Shown in pieces: positions 59,901-64,000 of a stretch of 64,000 nt of DNA. The notes beneath the pieces are model-generated. The model saw only the letters and a list, made by a program, of their open reading frames with translations. It was not told the DNA's origin and did no database searches. The stretch spans positions 1 to 64,000 of the forward strand of contig NZ_BAFM01000016.1 in NCBI RefSeq assembly GCF_000334895.1. Direction: 5' to 3'. The DNA is from Halococcus agarilyticus. GTDB taxonomy: Archaea > Halobacteriota > Halobacteria > Halobacteriales > Halococcaceae. Position 1 is the stretch's first letter, and each line of letters starts with the position of its first letter. The translations under genes and the position numbers were made by a program.

Positions 59901-62060
59901 ATGTCCGGTGCGGACGACGATGGCGTCGAACTCACGGTGACTGGCGCACGGAAACGCGACGCGGGGCGGGGGGTGGCGCGGCTCCCCGAACCCGCCCGGC
60001 GCGCGTTGGGCGTTCTCAGCGGCGACACCGTAGTGATCGTCGGCGAACGTGCCACGGTGGCGAAGGTCTGGCCCGCCGGCGGTGATCTCGCGGGCGACGC
60101 GGTCCGGGTCGACGCCGACACACGGACGAACGCCGGCGTGAACGTCGGCGATACTGTCCGTGTACAGCCGGTTTCGGTCGCGGACGCCGACCGGATCACG
60201 GTCGACGTCCCGGGTTCGGTCGACGCCGGGACCGCGGACGATCTCGCCGCGCTCGTCAAGCGCGCGCTGCTCGATCGACCGATCAAGGCGGGCGAACACT
60301 TCCGGATCGAGCGGCTCGGGCCGACGGCCTTCTCGATCGCCGCCACCCAACCGGAGGGGACCGTCCGCGTCACCAACGAAACGCAGGTCACGACCCACAC
60401 CGAGAGCACGGCGTCGAGCGAGCCCGCCCGGACGGGAACCACCGGTGACGCGGGAACGGCTCCCGCGACCGAGGCGACCGGCGGTGACGGCGCACCCCGT
60501 GTGGCCTACGAGGACATCGGCGGGCTCGACGACGAGCTCGACCAGGTCCGGGAGATGATCGAACTCCCGCTCTCGGAGCCCGAGCTGTTCCAGGAGCTGG
60601 GGATCGATCCCCCCTCCGGGGTCCTGCTCTACGGTCCGCCCGGAACGGGGAAGACGCTGATCGCGCGGGCGGTCGCGGGTGAGGTCGACGCCCACTTCTC
60701 GACGATTTCGGGGCCGGAAATCGTCTCGAAGTACAAGGGCGAATCCGAGGAGAAGCTCCGCGAGGCGTTCGACGCCGCGGCCGTGAACGAACCCGCCGTC
60801 GTCTTCATCGACGAGATCGACTCGATCGGCGGCGCGCGCGGCGACGACGCCGACATGGAGACCCGGGTGGTGGCCCAGCTGCTGACGCTGATGGACGGGC
60901 TGGAGGATCGCGGCCGGGTGGTCGTGATCGGCGCGACCAATCGAGTCGACGCGATCGATCCCGCGCTCCGGCGGGGCGGGCGGTTCGACCGCGAGATCGA
61001 GATCGGCGTGCCCGGCGAGGCGGGCCGGCGCGAAATCCTCGACGTCCACACCCGCTCGATGCCGCTGGCCGAGGACGTCTCGCTCGATCGGCTCGCCGGG
61101 CGAACACACGGATTCGTCGGCGCGGACCTCGAATCGCTCGCGGTCGAGGCCGCGATGGCCGCGCTCCGCAAGCGCGACGACCGCGACGAACTCGACGTCA
61201 CCCGGGCGGATTTCGAGCGCGCGATGGCCGCGGTCGACCCCTCGGCGATGCGCGAGTACGTCGCCGAAACTCCTGACGTGGGGTTCGACGACGTGGGCGG
61301 GCTCGACGCCGCGAAATCCACCCTCACTGAGGCGGTCGAGTGGCCGCTCTCGTACGGTGCGCTGTTCGAAGCGGCCGCGACCGATCCGCCAGCCGGTGTG
61401 TTGCTCTATGGACCGCCCGGAACAGGAAAGACGATGCTCGCTCGCGCGCTGGCCGGCGAGAGCGACGTCAACTTCATCTCGGTCGCGGGGCCCGAGATCC
61501 TCGATCGCTACGTGGGGGAGAGCGAGAAAGCGGTCCGGGAGGTGTTCGACCGAGCGCGCCAGGCCGCGCCCGCGATCGTCTTCTTCGACGAGATCGACGC
61601 GATCGCCGGCGGGCGCGGCGAGAAACACGAGGTCACCGAGCGCGTGGTCTCCCAGCTCCTGACCGAGATCGACGGGCTCGCCGAGAACCCGAACCTGATG
61701 GTGCTCGCCGCCACCAACCGCCGGGACGCGATCGATCCCGCGCTCCTCCGTCCAGGGAGAATCGAGTCCCACGTCGAGGTCCCCGCACCCGACGAGGCCG
61801 CGAGGCGCGCGATCCTCGACGTCCACACCCGCGAGAAGCCGGTCGCCGACGACGTCGATCTCGACGCGCTCGCCCCCGATCTCGTGGGCTTCTCGGGAGC
61901 TGACATCGAGGCGCTCTGCCGGGCGGCCTCGATGCGCGCGATCCGCGAGGTCGCGGGTGCGTACGACCCCGAGGAGGCCGAGACTCACGCCGACGAGATC
62001 TCCATTACCGAAGAGCACTTCGCGGCCGCACGCGAGTCCGTCGAGCCGACCTTCGAGTGA
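59901..62060 (+). CDS. cdc48: AAA ATPase of the CDC48/VAT family
   Basis: A 719-residue double-ATPase. The N-domain (about 1-165) is the double-psi barrel plus a second subdomain, followed by a Thr/Ala/Gly-rich linker (about 168-197). D1 has Walker A GPPGTGKT at 245-252 and Walker B VVFIDEIDS near 300-308. D2 has Walker A at 504-511 and IVFFDEIDA further on. The D1-D2 spacing is typical. It unfolds substrate proteins for the proteasome or frees complexes. Haloarchaea often carry several paralogues; the long disordered linker suggests a diverged one. The ATG at 59901 gives the canonical N-domain start. Confidence 0.93.
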   Translation: MSGADDDGVELTVTGARKRDAGRGVARLPEPARRALGVLSGDTVVIVGERATVAKVWPAGGDLAGDAVRVDADTRTNAGVNVGDTVRVQPVSVADADRITVDVPGSVDAGTADDLAALVKRALLDRPIKAGEHFRIERLGPTAFSIAATQPEGTVRVTNETQVTTHTESTASSEPARTGTTGDAGTAPATEATGGDGAPRVAYEDIGGLDDELDQVREMIELPLSEPELFQELGIDPPSGVLLYGPPGTGKTLIARAVAGEVDAHFSTISGPEIVSKYKGESEEKLREAFDAAAVNEPAVVFIDEIDSIGGARGDDADMETRVVAQLLTLMDGLEDRGRVVVIGATNRVDAIDPALRRGGRFDREIEIGVPGEAGRREILDVHTRSMPLAEDVSLDRLAGRTHGFVGADLESLAVEAAMAALRKRDDRDELDVTRADFERAMAAVDPSAMREYVAETPDVGFDDVGGLDAAKSTLTEAVEWPLSYGALFEAAATDPPAGVLLYGPPGTGKTMLARALAGESDVNFISVAGPEILDRYVGESEKAVREVFDRARQAAPAIVFFDEIDAIAGGRGEKHEVTERVVSQLLTEIDGLAENPNLMVLAATNRRDAIDPALLRPGRIESHVEVPAPDEAARRAILDVHTREKPVADDVDLDALAPDLVGFSGADIEALCRAASMRAIREVAGAYDPEEAETHADEISITEEHFAAARESVEPTFE

Positions 62061-62075
62061 GATCGGCTCGCCGTT

Positions 62076-62369
62076 TCAGTCGGCTGCCTGGCCGCTCGCA
62101 CTGCCGGTTTCGCTCGTTTCGTCCATTTCGATCGTTTCGTCCGTCCCGCCGCCCCGTTCCCGAACGAGTCGCGCTCCGATCCGCGCCAGCACGTACGCGC
62201 CGACCGCGAGTGTGCCGACACCCGCCGCGAGCAGCGGGTAGGTGATCGCCCACAGCACCGCCGGGACGAGCAGCGCCGCTCCGCCCACGACCGCCAGCTC
62301 GCCCCAGCCGATCGGTCTGTCCAGTCGCGGTTCCCCGGTCCGTCCGTGCCGAGTGGTTCGTCGCCTCAT
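62076..62369 (-). CDS. Small membrane protein
   Basis: A 97-residue protein with a basic Arg-rich N-terminus, two hydrophobic segments (about 22-42 and 46-66) and an acidic tail. It converges on cdc48 with 15 bp between stops. No family recognised. Confidence 0.55.
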   Translation of the reverse strand: MRRRTTRHGRTGEPRLDRPIGWGELAVVGGAALLVPAVLWAITYPLLAAGVGTLAVGAYVLARIGARLVRERGGGTDETIEMDETSETGSASGQAAD

Positions 62370-62500
62370 ACAGGTAGCAACACGGCCCCCACCCCGATAA
62401 GTATAATCTGAAAATCATTTCTGTAACGACGATTACTGAACTCGATTTCAGTAGCGATTGAGGTCGAACACACCGCGAAGCCAGAATCGGGCCGTGGCGA

Positions 62501-63382
62501 CTACGCGTCGGTGCGTCGAGTATCGACGAGCGCGAGGTCCTCGTCGAGGGTCGCGCGGAGGCGTTCGTCGCCGAGCGCGATATCGATCCCGAGCTCCCAC
62601 GGATCGGTCGAGCACACAGTCGTATGATCGTCGCTCACACACCAGTCGAGTCGCCAGTACGGCGTCGCGCCGAGATCGATCCCGTGATCCCGGTAGAAGG
62701 CCACGACGGGCGAGCGATCGAGCAGACTCAGCCCGATCGCCGAGCAGAGGCTGTGATCGCACTGCTCGCAGACGTGATCCGCGCGGAGCCCGACCCCGAG
62801 ACAGCACTCGCCCTCCTTCGAGATCGTCGTCCTCATTCGGCCGCTGCACTCGGGACAGACGCCGTCCTTGGCGAGACAGTGGAGGTGGCGCACCCGCTGG
62901 TCGAACGCGTCGAGCACCTCCTCGTTCGTGCGGTCGTGGAGCCCGCCGGGTGGGAAGGAGTATTCGCCGTGGGCGCGGCCACACTCCGGACAGTCGAGCG
63001 CCAGCATCTCGTCTGTGTAGCTCGCGACGAGCGGTTCGCCACATCGGGTGCAGCCGTCGTCGATCGCGAACGGTTCGAGCCGTGGGTGTTCGTTGAACGA
63101 CCCCGCGAGCACCGCCCGAACGACCTTCGCGCCGGCGTTCCGGAGCTCGTAGCCGTCGTCGGTCTTCCGGACGTACTGGTCGGTGAGCTTTCCCAGATGA
63201 TAGTTGAACTGTGCGCTGTCACGCATGCCGACCGCGTCGTTGAGCGTCGAAAACCGCACGGGCTCCTCGTCGGCGCGCCAGAGCGCTTCGAGGATCCCGA
63301 GTCGGGTCTCGTTCCCGACGAGCGCGAACGCGTCGGCCGGCGCGACGCACTCGACGCACTCCTGGATGTCCGGCTTGCTCAT
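62501..63382 (-). CDS. ArsR-type winged-helix regulator with zinc-ribbon C-terminus
   Basis: A 293-residue protein. VGNETRLGILEALWRADEEPVRFSTLNDAVGMRDSAQFNYHLGKL (about 22-66) is an ArsR-like winged helix. The C-terminal part has several C-x2-C pairs (CTRCG, CPECG, CPECSG, CEQCD), making at least two zinc ribbons. This design is common among haloarchaeal regulators. A TATA-like GTTTTTACCC (minus) lies about 25 bp upstream of ATG 63382. Target genes are not evident from the sequence. Confidence 0.82.
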   Translation of the reverse strand: MSKPDIQECVECVAPADAFALVGNETRLGILEALWRADEEPVRFSTLNDAVGMRDSAQFNYHLGKLTDQYVRKTDDGYELRNAGAKVVRAVLAGSFNEHPRLEPFAIDDGCTRCGEPLVASYTDEMLALDCPECGRAHGEYSFPPGGLHDRTNEEVLDAFDQRVRHLHCLAKDGVCPECSGRMRTTISKEGECCLGVGLRADHVCEQCDHSLCSAIGLSLLDRSPVVAFYRDHGIDLGATPYWRLDWCVSDDHTTVCSTDPWELGIDIALGDERLRATLDEDLALVDTRRTDA

Positions 63383-63480
63383 ACGCGGACTACTGGCAGA
63401 GAGGGTAAAAACTTTCTCGGGCAATCGATCGGGGACGACGAGATGCTGTCGTCGACGGTCGGTATCGCGCCAGCTCAGTG

Positions 63481-64000
63481 TCACCGACCGCGTTCCAGCC
63501 GGTAGCGGACGTTTCCGAGCGACCCCGCGACCCGCCGCTGGATGCGCCGGCGCTGATAGACACCCTCGCCGACGCCCCAGATCAACAGGACGCCCAGGCA
63601 GACCACCACGATCGAGAACGCCCAGATCGGCATCCACGTCGGCTTGAACCACGGCGAGACCCGCCGCCAGCTCTCGGCGAGACCCGTGATTCCGGCCGGT
63701 AGCGGCGTCTTCGCGACCACACCCCTGACGACGCTCGGGATCGTCGGCGCGCCGGCGACGCCCGTCTCGCTCCCGCCGTGGAGCGTGACGTTCCCCGAGG
63801 CGTGCTGGTCGGTGATGGTCGGTCCGCCCGGTTCGTCGCCGTGGGCGACCCGCTCGGCGTCGTAGGTCGCCCACGGCGCGTCCATCTCCCAGACCACTTC
63901 ACCGGCCGGCGTGACCTCGATCACCCGGTGGTTCATCGAGTCAACCACGAGCGTGTTGCCGTTCGGAAGGCGGTCGGCGTCGCGCGGCCAGTTCAGATCG
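63481..64000 (-). CDS. Arylsulfotransferase-like (ASST) membrane-anchored protein, 5' end cut
   Basis: The frame is open to the window edge, giving 173 visible codons of the C-terminal part. LNWPRDADRLPNGNTLVVDSMNHRVIEVTPAGEVVWE is the beta-propeller repeat typical of arylsulfotransferase (ASST)-like proteins. One membrane helix (WMPIWAFSIVVVCLGVLLIWGV) near the end and a basic tail anchor the propeller, probably facing outward. Whether it has sulfotransferase activity is unknown, as the catalytic His lies upstream if present. Confidence 0.75.
   Translation of the reverse strand, partial: DLNWPRDADRLPNGNTLVVDSMNHRVIEVTPAGEVVWEMDAPWATYDAERVAHGDEPGGPTITDQHASGNVTLHGGSETGVAGAPTIPSVVRGVVAKTPLPAGITGLAESWRRVSPWFKPTWMPIWAFSIVVVCLGVLLIWGVGEGVYQRRRIQRRVAGSLGNVRYRLERGR

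Overview
The window comes from a halophilic archaeon (class Halobacteria). Base composition is high in GC and the predicted proteins are strongly acidic. Most genes start within about 30 bp of a TATA-like box, as in leaderless transcription. The gene set is typical of haloarchaea: a Bat-type HTH_10 regulator, GTP cyclohydrolase III, GHMP-type shikimate kinase, a CDC48 ATPase, an amphi-Trp protein, MBF1, and Tat/lipobox secretion signals. A genus such as Halococcus is a guess; nothing in the sequence proves it. No rRNA, CRISPR array, transposase or replication origin was seen.

Layout. 1-8.8 kb: housekeeping genes (hisC, AK6-like kinase, CDP-alcohol transferase, MBF1, tpiA, acyl-CoA synthetase, SBDS, HflX). 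9.2-16.1 kb: a tightly packed five-gene catabolic operon (hyuA, hyuB, isochorismatase-like hydrolase, class III CoA-transferase, homocitrate-synthase-like enzyme) followed by a Bat-like regulator. 17-18.9 kb: tRNA-Thr, an acetyltransferase and pgk. 19-25 kb: a branched-chain-type ABC importer (livHMGF) with a convergent Tat-lipoprotein binding protein. 25-31.3 kb: a CBS protein, GTP cyclohydrolase III and a set of genes (Zn-dehydrogenase, cysteine-less PTPS, GT4 glycosyltransferase, methyltransferase, ParB-like protein) that looks like a modified-pterin pathway. 31.5-39 kb: a polyprenyl-sugar and envelope region (epimerase, DPPR-synthase-type UbiA, PHP phosphatase, flippase-like membrane protein, polytopic glycosyltransferase-like protein, processive GT2). 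39-48.4 kb: tRNA-Ser, two AT-rich orphan genes, aroC and aroA, a phosphodiesterase and repeat-rich gaps. 48.5-64 kb: M24 peptidase, tyrA, an Rsm22-like methyltransferase, nucleoside hydrolase, surE, a SnoaL-like pseudogene, chorismate mutase with aroK, truncated haemoglobin, CDC48, and an arylsulfotransferase-like gene cut by the right edge.

Pathways. Aromatic amino acid biosynthesis is spread through the window (aroA, aroC, tyrA, chorismate mutase, aroK). The hyu operon probably opens a cyclic amide or hydantoin using ATP, removes a carbamoyl or amide group, and passes an acid into CoA chemistry. The 31-39 kb region fits synthesis and use of polyprenyl-phosphate-linked sugars.

The most unusual feature is structural. 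Both tRNA genes carry, just downstream, one direct and one inverted partial copy of their own 3' end and trailer. Other oddities are a 17-bp tandem repeat ahead of the PTPS gene, families of small palindromes built on GCGAAGC-like cores (one inside a coding region), and an inverted pair of dispersed repeats flanking aroC.
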